Source: Raffaelea ambrosiae (lineage: Eukaryota > Ascomycota > Sordariomycetes > Ophiostomatales > Ophiostomataceae). From it: a stretch of 64,000 bases of DNA. This document shows, piece by piece, positions 1-10,942 of this stretch. Under the pieces are notes generated by a model. The model saw only the letters and a program-made list of their open reading frames with translations. It was not told the origin of the DNA and made no database searches. The position numbers and the translations under genes are program-made. The stretch is from the NCBI GenBank assembly GCA_002778195.1, contig PCDI01000004.1:3694226-3758225 (forward strand). Reading direction: 5' to 3'. Within the stretch, counting starts at the first letter, position 1, and each line of letters opens with the position of its first letter.

Positions 1-712
1 CGCCACCAGGCTGGTCTGGGGGTCTGGGGTCACACGTACGCGAGCCGGACCCTCTTGCGCTGGTCGAGCGGCACCTTGGTCCTTCTTCGCCGTTTGACGA
101 TTTTTGAATCAGGGGCTACGGTCCCTGGCAGTTTTCCCGGAGCCCGGCCTGGCAGGTCGGATAGCGGCACCGCGCCAGCAGAGGCCATGCTGAACTGTGA
201 CTGCAGCAGTGGTACAGAGGCGTCGGATAGCAGGGCACGGCCAGCCGTCGCGGCAGCCAGATAGATACGCGCCCTAGATACTCTTTGTCTTGTTCTTAAT
301 AGAGGTTGTGGGCAGAGGGACAGTGGGACGGGTACGGGTACCCGGAATTATGGGTCGAGGAACACGATAGACGAGACTGATAAGATTGCCCGGCATCAGA
401 TGGTCTCCCGTCGTGGACCTCTTCTCCCAGATGCGCAGAGACAACAGATACCCAGATACCCAGATACGACGCTTTCCTTTGCCGTCTTCTGCGGGTAGCA
501 TACCCGTCGTCCCGACAGCACGTCCGTCTTTTGCCTCACAAGAAGATGGGACGACGTCATTGGATAAAACGGGGTCCGGCACAGGAGCCCGGCACAGGAG
601 CTTGTTTACAGGTCCTGCAAACATCGCTACGATAAGTAAGCACGACAGCGCTGTGAGTCTTGCCGCAAGCTCCCAGACGACTACCCCCGCCAACACACCA
701 CACCACCACACC
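1..712. other. Upstream region of the AKR-Rid gene, no gene seen
   Basis: Reading frames of up to 185 codons occur on both strands, but none shows a family motif, a signal peptide or a consistent splice structure, and they overlap one another. The last 50 bases are a CA/CCA-rich leader (ccaccacacc) directly before the ATG at 713, a common fungal start context. I see no RNA gene. Confidence 0.5.
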
Positions 713-2509
713 ATGGCGACAGCTTCCTCCCCCAGACCCGAGCGGACGACCATTGCCGGCTCGCTCGAGGTCCCGCGCATGCTCAATGGCCTCTGGCAGC
801 TCGCAGGCGGCCACGATGCCGACGTGGACATTGCGGCGGCCGCAGAGGCTATGCAATCTCTGTACGTACACTCTTTTTTTTTTCTTGCATCGGATCATTC
901 CCATGCGATCACGTAGGCTCACCCGATCCCCCCTCGCCCACAGAATCGACGCAGGCCTCGACGGCTTCGACATGGCCGACCACTATGGCGACGCCGAGCT
1001 GGTCATCGGCCGCTACCATGCCCGCTTCCCCGACCGCCCCGTGGCCGCCTTCACCAAGTGGTGCCCGGCCGAGAACGGCATCAAGACGTTTGCGCAGGCC
1101 GAGGCAGCCGTCGATCGGGCCCTCTGCCGCATGGGCCAGTCTTCGATTGCGCTCCTGCAGTACCACATATGGGACTACGCCGACGACACCTACCTGCACA
1201 ACCTCGCCCACCTGCGCCGCCTGCAGCAGGCGCCCTCGGCCAAGATCGCCCACATTGGCCTCACCAACACCGACGCCGCGCACCTCGAACTGCTCCTGCA
1301 CTCCGGCTTTCCCATCGCCACCAACCAGGTCAGCTGCTCCGTCATCGACCGCCGCCTCGTGCGCGGCCGCCTGGCCGAGGTCTGCGCCGCCCACGACGTC
1401 GGCGTGCTCGCGTACGGCACGCTGCTGGGCGGCTTCCTGACGGAGCGATGGCTGGGCGCGCCCGAGCCGTCGTTGTCGTCGTCGTCGCCGGACAGCGACG
1501 GTGAGAATGCGCTCAACTGGAGCCTGCGCAAGTATCTGCGCTTCATCCACGCCGCCGGCGGCTGGGCACCCTTCCAGGGCGTGCTGCGGGCGCTGGCGGC
1601 CGTGGCGGCCAAGCACGGCGTGCCCCTGGCGGCCGTGGCCACGCGCTGGGTGCTGGACGTGCCGGTGGTGCGCGCGGTCATTGTGGGCAGCCGGCTGTCG
1701 GCGGCGTCGGTGGCCCGGTACACGGCACAGAACCTGGCCGCGTTCTCGGTGGTGCTGGACGACGCGGACCGGGCGCTGATTGCGGCCGCCCAGGAGGCCC
1801 TGACCGACATCCCGGGGGACTGCGGCGACGAGTACCGGCGGCCGCCGTATCTGACGGCGACGGGCGACCTGAGCCACCACCTGGCCGCATCGCACGCGGC
1901 AGCCCAGGCATCCAACGAGGCGGTGGCCGCCGGCCGCCGGGTGACGTACCAGCCGGGCAGCAGTCCGTGGGAGGCGATTGCGGTAAGTCACTAGGCCCGC
2001 TGTTTTCAGTTTTCAGTTTTCTCTTCTCTGTTCTTTCTTTATTCTCTATTCTCTGTTCTCTGTTCTCTGTTCTCTGTTCTCTTCGTTTCTCTCGAGTTAA
2101 CCACAAACAGGGCTATTCCCGCGCCGTGCGCGTCGGCGACACCATCCGCGTATCCGGCACCACGGCCAACCCGCCGCCCGCCCTGCGTGCACAGCCCTAT
2201 CTCCTCACATGCTTGGGCGGCAACTGTGCGCGCAGCCAGACCGTGGCCGTGCTCGACAGCATCCAGTGGGCCATCCGGAAGCTGGGCGGGACCATGGCCG
2301 ACGTGGTGCGCACGCGGATCATGGTGCGCCGCGAGGACTGCTGCGACGGCGTCAGCGCGGCGCACGGGTGGGTCTGCCAGTGCGAGGGCATACGGCCGGC
2401 GAACACGCTGGTGACGGCAGGGCTGATGGGCGGGGAGTTTCTGGTCGAGATCGAAGCGGAGGCGGTAGTCGGCTCGTCCATGGAGGAGGCGTTGGTAGTG
2501 CAGGATTGA
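713..2509 (+). CDS. Aldo-keto reductase fused to a C-terminal Rid/YjgF domain
   Basis: The three exons are 713-861, 944-1982 and 2111-2509, with phases that agree, giving 528 aa. Residues 20 to about 380 are an aldo-keto reductase barrel with the tetrad Asp59, Tyr64 (FDMADHYG), Lys88 (FTKW) and His124 (LQYHIW), so NAD(P)H-dependent carbonyl reduction is expected. Exon 3 encodes almost exactly one Rid-family domain, starting GYSRAVRVGDTIRVSGTT and ending in a VEIEAEA strand. The position of the Rid catalytic Arg (PARS in E. coli RidA) reads PANT here, so classical enamine deaminase activity is doubtful. The fusion seam coincides with intron 2. There is no predicted signal peptide, so a cytosolic enzyme is likely. 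Substrate unknown; fold assignments are strong. Confidence 0.9.
2042..2083. repeat. Six tandem TTCTCTG-type heptamers in an intron
   Basis: Units of seven bases (TTCTCTA, four TTCTCTG, TTCTCTT) run without gaps inside intron 2 of the AKR-Rid gene. They form a pyrimidine tract just upstream of the acceptor that joins the reductase exon to the Rid exon. The repeat is non-coding. Confidence 0.9.
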
Positions 2510-2966
2510 GGTGGAAGACGAGGGCGGGGGCTTGCGGGAAGTCCTGCTGCAGATGCAAGACACCGGGACACTGGTTTTCCCGTCGTCCGGGTTTGGGCGT
2601 ATTGATGGCGTGTCTGTGCTTTTTCACTGGGGTACTATGTAAATCCCCCACTGGTAGGCCTTGGACTAGACGAAATCGACGCGCTACGGTGGTATTCCCT
2701 CTGTTCCTAAAGTCCACCTCCGCGCCCTACTCACGCCTTCGCCGTTATGGACGTAGACGAAGTTTTGGTGTTTGTCGGTTTGTCATAGATTTATAACCAA
2801 AAAGGGAACCTGTTTTCCCAAGACTGCCATTGTTCTCTCTACGGGTAGAAATTCCACATTACGTAACGTGTGCTGCCTTCTCCAGCTAGTGGTGTCCCGT
2901 GCACAAGTCTGTGATCAGGGAGGGGCATCCACGTACACCGTAGTCGCTGCTGTCAATTCTACTATG

Positions 2967-3019
2967 TATCCAGTCAGGGATTCGAACCCTGGCCTCGAAA
3001 AGCCGGCTGTGAACTGGTT
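2967..3019 (-). other. Truncated tRNA-like acceptor/T-arm relic
   Basis: On the minus strand a perfect 5-bp T-stem (CAGGG/CCCTG) closes the loop TTCGAAT and matches the B-box consensus. It is followed at once by ACTGGAT, which can pair at six of seven positions with AACCAGT located upstream. Only about 20 nt separate that strand from the T-stem, so there is no room for normal D and anticodon arms. It is therefore a relic, a SINE fragment or chance, not an intact tRNA gene. Confidence 0.35.
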
Positions 3020-4294
3020 GCTTTGTGCAGAGTACAACATACGTCCGCGGCACGTCAACGCCGGCCCGCAGCAGAGACATGGATAGTACGCGGACCATTC
3101 TAGTCGTGACAGACTGACAGTTCTCTATTTGCACGCTCCCTGTTGTGATCCGGTTTTATTCTTCCGCTGCCCAGTGCCTCCTCGCACAACCCTCGGAGTT
3201 TTGTCCTTCCCCAAGTCTATGCAATCAATCCGACAGCTTGGTTGCTTCTGCTTGGCAGCCTTCGTCAGGGTGGTAGTGCTGTTTTTTTTTTTTTTGGCAT
3301 TTCGGTTGTGGCTGTTACTTTGTAGATGCCCCCCCCCCCAAAAAAAATCCACCCCAAAAAAATTTCTTCGTTGTCTGGAGCATTGTGCTGCCAAGTCTCA
3401 GCCAGAAAGCGCGGAAATCGGTGCTGCCTGGCTCCGTGATGGATGTGTGGCCTACGTACACCGTACACGGTTTAAAAATCTGCTCATACGAGCAGACCGC
3501 TGATCACTGCTGTTTCCAGGCGCACAACCTCCGCGCTAGCTGGTGACCAGAAGGGCTGTGGATACCCCCCGGTACGTGTTTGGGCTCCTTGTATGAAGCA
3601 TAATTAGGCACTAGACGTGGGGGACGTGGTTTCTGTGGAGCCCAAGAGAATTGCTTTTGCGAGGTGTGAACTTGCAGGAACAGCTGCCCAGCCTGCCCAG
3701 CATGCCCAATAAATTCTCGGTCGTCTGGGCGGGAAGTACTACTATGTATGTAAATCCCATCTTTTGCTCGAGTTCACTTCTCATCCTTGACAAATAATCA
3801 GAGGGTTTCTTCTGGCTGAACACGCCACCATCTCTTGGACAGAGCGCTTGTGCCATTGAAGACCCAAATATGGAGCGTAACCCCTTGGCCCCGTCCGGGC
3901 ACCCGAAGCACATGAATAGCAAGTTATTTTTTTTTCTCCGTGGTGTCGGGAGCAGCTTGCAAGCTTTTACCGACCTTCCAGGCAAAGCCTGGCCAGATGA
4001 ACTAGTGTTGCTGCTAAGAACAGGGTTGTATTTACAGAAGACGGCAATATTGCTTCCTACACTTCGGCCTCTAATTTACCACATCGGGTAAGGCTGCATG
4101 CATTGTCTTGTGGGCATACGTGCCACTGGAAACGCTGGGCAGCCTGGGCAGCGGCGCCCTTTCATTGAATTGCAGCGAATTCAGTACGTAAGTGGCATTG
4201 TAGCGAACTCAGGCAAGGGCCCAGACTGCAGACAGGGGGTCTGTTTTGGGGCAATGCGCCGCGAGGCGTCTACAGAGTAGATGTATATGTACAG

Positions 4295-4303
4295 TTATCT
4301 GAT
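4295..4303 (-). promoter_or_regulatory. Putative SreA/Urbs1-type iron GATA site
   Basis: TTATCTGAT is the exact reverse complement of ATCAGATAA, matching the extended ATCWGATAA element bound by fungal iron-regulatory GATA factors (SreA, SRE, Sfu1, Urbs1). It lies 232 bp upstream of the start codon of a siderophore transporter, a gene class these repressors control. Sequence match is seen; function is inferred. Confidence 0.65.
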
Positions 4304-4502
4304 TAGATGGGGCGAAGTCCAGCAAAATGGGAGTCCTGCAGGTCGGGAGGGTATATTAGAACCTGCCGCGCGCGCGTGCTCTGGACAAAGATAAGATGGA
4401 CAGTCGTGTGGACCACTCTCCTCTGGGCACCCGAGAACCTGTCTTATTTTGGTGCTGATCCTCTCACTAACGACATCCTCCCATCATTCTGCCCACCTCG
4501 CT

Positions 4503-4534
4503 AACTCGCCAACTCGCCAACTCGCCAACTCACC
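4503..4534. repeat. Four tandem AACTCGCC units touching the start codon
   Basis: Three perfect AACTCGCC units and one AACTCACC unit end exactly at the ATG at 4535, so the last unit supplies the start context (CTCACC-ATG). The repeat lies in the 5' leader of the siderophore transporter. Confidence 0.9.
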
Positions 4535-6426
4535 ATGACTGAGCAATACAACGCGAGCAAAGAGCTCTCCAGCGAGCCCGACAAAGAGGCTCATGTGGAG
4601 CCGGCCACGAAAAACGGCATCAATGCCGTTCCCAGCATCGGCACTGACGACATGTCGGCTGGCGTGAGCCGTGTCGAGGCGCTCTGGGAAGTAATCACGC
4701 TGACCGATCGCATCTTGATCTTCTTCGGTGTCTTCTTGGTCGCCTATGTCTACGGTCTCGACGGCACCCTTCGCAACACCTACCAGCCCTATGCCACCGC
4801 CTCCTACGCCAACCACTCTCTCCTGGCTTCCATCAATGTCCTTCGTTCCGTCATTGCAGCCGCTGCGCAGCCCACCGCAGCCAAGATTGCCGACATCTTC
4901 GGCCGTGTGGAGCTGATCTGCGTTTCCATCCTCTTCTATGTCGTCGGCACCGCCATCGAGGCTGGCTCCACCGGCGTCCAGTCGTTCGCCGGTGGTGCTG
5001 TCCTATACCAGATTGGATACACCATGATCATACTGCTGGTCGAAGTCATCATTGCCGACCTGACCTCCACAAAAGCTCGTCTGCTCTTCAGCTACATCCC
5101 TGCGCTGCCCTTCATCATCAATACCTGGGTCAGCGGCAACATCTCCGATGCCGTTCTGACTTCGACGACGTGGCAGTGGGGTGTGGGCATGTGGTGCATC
5201 ATCTATCCTGTTTGTGCCCTGCCTCTCATTGGCACCCTGTTCGTCGTCGGCCGCCGTGCCAAGAAGCAGGGTCTCATTAACCCCTACAACTCTTCATTGA
5301 ACATCGACAAGCTGGGGTGGAAGCGGTTCTGCATTGATCTCTTCTGGCGGCTGGACACCATCGGCGTTATTCTTATGATTGCCGTCTTTGCCCTGATTCT
5401 GGTTCCTTTCACCATTGCCGGCGGAGTCAAGTCCCAGTGGCAAAAAGCTCATGTCATTGCGCCCCTGGTGGTTGGTGTTGTGTGCGTTCCGGTCTTTATC
5501 TTATGGGAGAAGAAGGCACCTCATCCACTTGTTCCCTTTGCTCTCATGAAGGATCGCTCCGTCTGGGCTCCTATGGGCATCGCCTGCCTGCTAAACTTCT
5601 CCTGGTACATGCAAGGTATGAAATTTCGAGGCTTCGTGTTTTTTTTTTTTTTTGGCCCTCCTCAAAACATCCATTCGGGAATTTTTTTTTTTCATGTGAT
5701 CAGTCGGTTGACCAAGGTTTAGGTGACTTTTTGTACACTGTTCTGATCGTCTCGTTCGATTTCAGCATCACTGCTGCCACCCGGGTCAGTTCTCTGTACT
5801 CCTTCTGCAGCGTGATCACTGGCTTCCTCCTTGGTTTCGTGGTCTACAAAATTCGCCGCCTCAAGTACTTCATCGTTGCGGGAACCGCCCTGTTCTTGGT
5901 CGCCTTTGGACTGCTGATCCATTATCGCGGAACTCCCACCTACTCAGGCCGCTCGGGCGTCATCGGTGCTGAAGTGCTCCTGGGCATTGCAGGCGGCATG
6001 TTCCCTTACCCTGCCCAGGCCTCCCTTCAGTCGACACTGAAGCACGAAAACCTGGCTGTGATGACTGGTCTCTATCTGGCCACATACAGCATCGGCTCGG
6101 CCTTTGGCAACACGGTCTCCGGTGCCCTCTGGAGCCAGGTGCTTCCAAGCACTTTGGCAGACAATCTCGCCTCGATCAACTCCACGTTGGCCGCGTCTGT
6201 GTATGCCGATCCCTTTGTTGAAGCTGCTGCTTATCCCCTCGGCACGCCCGAGCGGGACGCCATTATCAACGCTTATAGACACGTCCAGCGTCTGTTGACC
6301 ATTACCGGTATCTGCCTGTGTGTCCCGCTCATTGGCTTTGCATTCTGCCTGCGCAACCACAAGCTCAACAGCGAGCAAACTCTGGCCGAGAAGCAGGAGC
6401 AGCACCCTCCTGCTGCTGTCCATTGA
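4535..6426 (+). CDS. Siderophore-iron transporter, MFS (Sit/Mir/Str type)
   Basis: Exons 4535-5615 and 5723-6426 give 594 aa; the intron contains T-runs and splits the conserved stretch WYMQ-G-DFLYT. The protein has a hydrophilic N-terminus of about 60 aa and then up to 14 membrane segments. YGLDGTLRNTYQPYATASY in the first segment, TAAKIADIFGRVE in the second loop and the SITAATRVSSLYSF segment are hallmarks of the siderophore-iron:proton symporter family (yeast Arn/Sit1, Aspergillus MirB). It should import a ferri-siderophore across the plasma membrane; which one cannot be read from sequence. The iron-GATA site upstream fits repression by iron. No siderophore synthetase is in the window. 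Confidence 0.9.
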
Positions 6427-7147
6427 TTTCCATGTCCTCTGGAAGCCTGCTGGAAAACTACTTGTCTATATTGCCTATACTGTCTATTAATTACACTGGA
6501 AGCTTAGTCTCTTCTTTAAAGTCCATCTTTTTTTGTTATTTCTTGCTCTTTCTGCGTACTAGTTTTATAAATCAATACCATTTTCAGGTTCTCGATGCGT
6601 TCTCGGCAGCCGTGATCAGCACGCTCTCGTCAGATCATTACCAGCCAAGCCGCTTGTGCCCGGCTGACCAAAACCGGGAATACAAAACTGGAAACTCCGG
6701 GCCAGGTCGACTGTTACCCCAGAGGGTGACCTTGAACTCCCTGTGTCCACCAATCACGCTCCAAGCGACGGTCTCTCGCCCTGCTAACACCCCGCAGTGG
6801 GCCGGGAAACTGTACAGTTCGTGCATTAGCTCTGGTCCTAGCATGCACCTCTGCCAGACAGCTAGCTGGTCCTCTTTGCCAGGGCGACAACTCTGCTGTG
6901 TGGCTTCCAAGTCCAAGGAATCATGTGTCCCTGAGTTGAATGCAGGGCTCCCGTTGGCAGAACGCAGTGTTGCTGTCCGCATAGCCGAGAGCGGCCGAGA
7001 GTGTGGTGGGGTGGGAGAAGTACAAATAGGTTGCTTCGATCTGTCTGCAAGCTCAGGCGGCTCTCGGTTTCGACCCGTTAGTCTGATGCTCTCTCTCTCT
7101 ATTGTCTTTTGCCATCCCTGTCTGCCTCGTTACTTCTACGTCCCAAT
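6427..7147. other. Spacer, nothing recognised
   Basis: This is the 3' side of the transporter and the promoter of the next SDR. Frames on both strands (for example 6638-6982 minus) lack motifs. A CT-rich stretch at about 7088-7107 is a plausible leader of the gene starting at 7148. Confidence 0.5.
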
Positions 7148-8047
7148 ATGTCCACGGACAGGAGCCAGCTAACATCTCGGGTTCCTCCCAGCATGGAGCT
7201 GAGCGATGGCTCGGCATCGTCCATGACTGCGCCGCCGAAGCCCCCGTCACTCGAGACCCCCCCTTCCCAACGGGCCATCGACAGATTCGCTGTTCGTGGC
7301 AACGCAATTGTCACGGGTGGTGCCGGAGGCATCGGCTCTGCAGCATGCCGCGCCTTACTTGAGCACGGTCTGTCTGGGCTCGCTATTTTTGATTTGCACC
7401 CGACTGAGGCCCAGGCTGCGGTCGACCAGCTTCGCGCGCAGTTTCCAGCAGCGACCATCATCTTCATCCAGGCGAATGTCACAGACGCCGAGTCGATCGC
7501 AAACGCGGTGGCGGCGGCTGAGAAAGAGCTTGGCCCAGTCAATGTCCTGCTGTGCTTGGCGGGCATCGTTAGCACCTTGCACGCCCTTGATGTTACGCTT
7601 GCGGAATGGAACAAGGTGTTGAGTGTGAATACGACGGGCGCGTTTATCTGCGCCCAGGCTGTGGCCAAATCAATGGTTAAGAACGGCAAAGGAGGCAGCA
7701 TTATTTTGACTGCCAGCATATCAGCGCATTTGACCAACTTCCCCCAGCCCCAAGTTCAATACAATGCATCCAAGGCGGCCATTCTATCGATCAAGAAGTC
7801 TCTGGCTGCCGAGTGGGCAAGATATGGTATCCGCGTCAACAGCATCAGTCCTGGATACATGGACACCATTTTGAACGAGGGCGATGGCTTGGAACCGCTT
7901 CGACGGAAGTGGATGGAGCGGATTCCATACGGTCGCATGGGCCAGCCGGAAGAGCTGACGGGGGCCATTGTACTTCTTGCGAGTAATGCAGGAAGCTACA
8001 TAACCGGGTCAGACATTCTCGTGGACGGCGGAACAACGGCATTCTAG
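7148..8047 (+). CDS. Short-chain dehydrogenase, mannitol/arabinitol/sorbose-reductase type
   Basis: Single exon, 299 aa. TGGAGGIG at 56-63 is the dinucleotide-binding turn, and LAGI near 137-140 stands at the NNAG position. Ser192, Tyr205 and Lys209 (YNASK) form the catalytic triad. RVNSISPGYMDT and the ending ITGSDILVDGGTTAF are typical of the fungal polyol dehydrogenase/L-xylulose reductase group, so NADP(H)-dependent interconversion of a ketose and a sugar alcohol is likely. I start at 7148, the first in-frame ATG; a Ser/Pro-rich leader of about 45 aa precedes the core, and ATGs at 7193 or 7223 would give the more usual length. Substrate not determinable. Confidence 0.85.
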   Translation: MSTDRSQLTSRVPPSMELSDGSASSMTAPPKPPSLETPPSQRAIDRFAVRGNAIVTGGAGGIGSAACRALLEHGLSGLAIFDLHPTEAQAAVDQLRAQFPAATIIFIQANVTDAESIANAVAAAEKELGPVNVLLCLAGIVSTLHALDVTLAEWNKVLSVNTTGAFICAQAVAKSMVKNGKGGSIILTASISAHLTNFPQPQVQYNASKAAILSIKKSLAAEWARYGIRVNSISPGYMDTILNEGDGLEPLRRKWMERIPYGRMGQPEELTGAIVLLASNAGSYITGSDILVDGGTTAF

Positions 8048-9100
8048 CGACCCAGTCCATAGAGTTAAGCTAGAGTTATGCCATCGGGATGGCATTGTTG
8101 CAGGACGAGTTTGTCCCACTCTGCAACCCACTGGTCTTCGTGAGATCTGCATAGAAAGACGAAGAAATCTAGAATTTAAAGATCGGCTGAAAGTTTGCAA
8201 TGCTGTTGATTCCATGCAGGTAAGGCAAATTTGTAGGGTTGACCGTCAGCTTCTGCAGAACGATCACCCACACAGTCCTTGATTAAAACCACTGCTTTCT
8301 AGCTGTAATATACATAGTACGTTCAAAAAAGGTATATTGCTAAGCCTTCGACGAGTCCACGCTTGGATGCGAAGGTTCAGTGTGTCGAAATTAAGATTCG
8401 ATTGCCGTGATATGACCTCAAAGAGATGAAGCAGAGTGTATTTGAGATCTGCCAAGGCCGTGTTAATCTACGAGTCTGCTTAACAACCTGGCATAAAACA
8501 AAGCTACCAGATGCGCGCCAAGAATGCGCTGAAGCGACCGCTATAGAAAGCAGAGATCAGCGCTGAGCTGAGCACCAAGGGTGTTTGGCAGTTGGCACAA
8601 AGTCACAACCAACCCAAATGATTTCATTCAAGTTCGTGCATTTGGTCCGGGAAGTGTCGAGGAATACATCGTAGCTACGGGTCGTCTTGGCGGTTCATTT
8701 CATCCTGTTAATGTGACTTCCTCGTGTGTTAACGTACTAACAATAAATTAGCAGTCATATGTTGAAGCGAGTCTCTCCTGGACCAGCATTCGTTCTGGCG
8801 GCAACATGCGCTGCGAGTTTGTGTATTTTCAGCGTCTCCATCCCACTGTATAGAAGTGGGGTTGTCAACCACCCTAACCAGGGGTCTCAGTGCATAACAT
8901 ATCAATCTGCCCTGGCATCTTCATCAAGTCATTCATGCCTGTACTAGCAACTTGACGTACGAAGGCACATCGAGACGCGTAAGCGCTTTAATTGCACTTT
9001 GGGGGTTTTGAAACTTGAATGTTCGTCTTGGGCGCGCAAGATAGTTAGCCCTCTTGGCAGCATTTTCTTCTTAATCAGAGTATGGGCAGAGGTCGTATTA
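8048..9100. other. AT-rich spacer, nothing recognised
   Basis: No supported gene between the SDR and the decayed OPT gene. Frames are short and motif-free, and base composition is more AT-rich than in the neighbouring genes. Confidence 0.45.
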
Positions 9101-10642
9101 CTATCCATCAACCTTATTTCTCCACCAGTTGGGAAATACAGCCGTTTTGCCACCAACCCCAAAGACAGCGAATGACAGGGTGAAGAGCACTGCCAAAGAA
9201 ACGCCATCGAAAGCACCCGTTACAAGGTATGAGTACTTCTAGAATATCCGAGGCTTGTAGGTGCGAAGATAAATCTGCGTGAAGAACCCGGCGGATAGCT
9301 GGCTGAGAATGACGCAAGTCTGGGACTGGTCGCAAGGGATGTACCCAACGTATTGAATGAACTGTGGCATGTTTATCACACGGGTGTCGAATCCACGGAT
9401 TTTGGGCACAAACTGCTTCGATTAGTACAGAGTTGGCCACAACGGCAAGCACGCGTGAAATCCACAATACCACGTACGTAGACAAGAATTCTATGGAGAA
9501 GAACAACTCCAAACCCAATGGTAAGGCCAATCGGAACCATCTCGTGGCTTGCCAGACTTGTACAAGTACTTGGCCAAACAATGCTGCGTACGTGTTGTAG
9601 GACTGGACAGTAGCACCACTCCAAGACAAGTCGCCGTTGCCGTTCACAATGCCAATCATGACACCGTAGTTGATAAAGCCACCAATAATTGTCCCATAGA
9701 TCTGAGTCAGGAACATAACCCGTGGGGGGATCTTGAAATATTCTCCGATCTTGAGATCAGTAGACAGTGGACAAATTGACCGTGTTGGCAATAACGTTGT
9801 GCGACCACGCGGCAAAGTACATATTACCTACGGGTCTTCCAGGCAGTGCCAAACCAGCAATCATCTTTGAGAGATTGTTTGTCGCAATTCCATTTCCAAC
9901 AAACCGAGCGTAAAGGATCGTGCTCTAGCTGCATGCGAGGTGAATTAGTTCATGCGAGGCAGCATCGTGTAAGTAGCACGTGACACTTGGCTTCACTTAC
10001 CAACGGAGCAAAGAAAATGCCAACTATCAGCGATACAATGTACGCCCACACGGGCATGGTGATGTTCTCTTTTGTGACAATGACAGTACCCAGAACAAAG
10101 CTGATTACCAATACGGCAACATACCAGTACTAGGGCGCTTCCTTGTAATGCTTGGCCATGTGTGCGTGGTGCCGGTCGTCGTAACGTCCCTTCCGCGAAC
10201 TTTTGTATGCTTCGACCACGTCACCTCCCCAAAGAAGAAGCAATTGGCAACAAGAGCCCCAATCTGATCATTTTTTCAGCAAGTCCTGCTCTTAAAATTA
10301 ATGAGTCTAGTTGGTGGCGAAACTGACAGCGGCATTAGCCATGATCATTGCATAAGCAAACGAGGCAGCTAAGCGAGGAACACCATGCTGCTGCAGGGCG
10401 TCCTTATCAAAAGTGCTACTAGAGAAAACCTCGATTACTGGATAGGACGCACCATCTCGCCAATCCAGTGAGAAGTTAAACATGCCCAGTCCTTCGTTGT
10501 TGACAGAACCGCCAAAGACGTTTGTCAGGACAGATGATTTATAACCCGTCGTATGCATCGAAACCAGGCAAGGAATGGACACTGAGTTCAACCAAGGCCA
10601 GATGTATGCATATTCTCTCACAGTATAGGCAATCATTGTCAA
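9101..10642 (-). pseudogene. Decayed OPT-family oligopeptide transporter
   Basis: Fragments in family order are spread over several minus-strand frames. They are FGGSVNNEGLG (near 10.5 kb), a YPV...DKDALQQHGVPRLAASFA block, GRYDDRHHAHMAKHYKEAP followed by a stop where Trp is expected, ITMPVWAYIVSLIVG, NGIATNNLSKMIAGLALPGRP, KIPPRVMFLTQIYGTIIGGFINY, SWSGATVQSYNT, MVPIGLTIGFGVVLLHRI and PQFIQYVGYIPCDQSQTC. A short insertion in the LSTDLK region, a frameshift before MVPIG, an in-frame TAG after KPRIF, the loss of about 70 aa after FSLDW and the absence of the N-terminal third all disrupt it. One former intron (GTAAGT...CTAG) is still visible near 9.93-10.0 kb. The intact ancestor would have been a peptide/proton symporter. 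Confidence 0.88.
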
Positions 10643-10942
10643 GAACCAAATGCTATTTAGTGCGGGATTTTGAACGGTGGATTGTTGAGAAGACTAAAAA
10701 GCACCGCTATCTTCATTCAGATGAGAGTTCGTTGGAAGAAGTGCAGCTCCGGTCCCGAATAGGACACAATGCGATTGCGTTATTGTGTCGTAGGGTAGTT
10801 CATCAAGCAGGACTAGGCATATACCAGGCGGATAAGAACTGGAAAGGGAGAATCCGTCACCCATAATGTCACCCAGGCATATTGAATGAATGCTCCAAGT
10901 TCACGCCTACAAACTCTTGATACCGAAGACGGACTGTAAAAA
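10643..10942. other. Short AT-rich spacer
   Basis: Lies between the OPT relic and the 3' end of the NAD(P)-binding gene. It may contain unrecognisable N-terminal remnants of the transporter. Confidence 0.4.

Larger units (their letters stand above)
2510..4534. other. 2.0 kb spacer before the siderophore transporter
   Basis: No supported protein gene. It holds T-, C- and A-runs near 3283-3362, a truncated tRNA-like hairpin (2967-3019, minus), an iron-GATA site (4295-4303), another GATAAG at 4390-4395, and an 8-bp tandem repeat that touches the next ATG. Small frames such as the one at 3611-3985 minus show no recognisable motif. Confidence 0.6.

Noticed and set aside
1190..1915. Long minus-strand frames over the AKR gene
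   Set aside because: Arg/Ala/Gly-rich antisense shadows without domains.
2967..3019. Intact tRNA gene on the minus strand
   Set aside because: T-arm and acceptor can be drawn, but there is no space for D and anticodon arms and no A-box.
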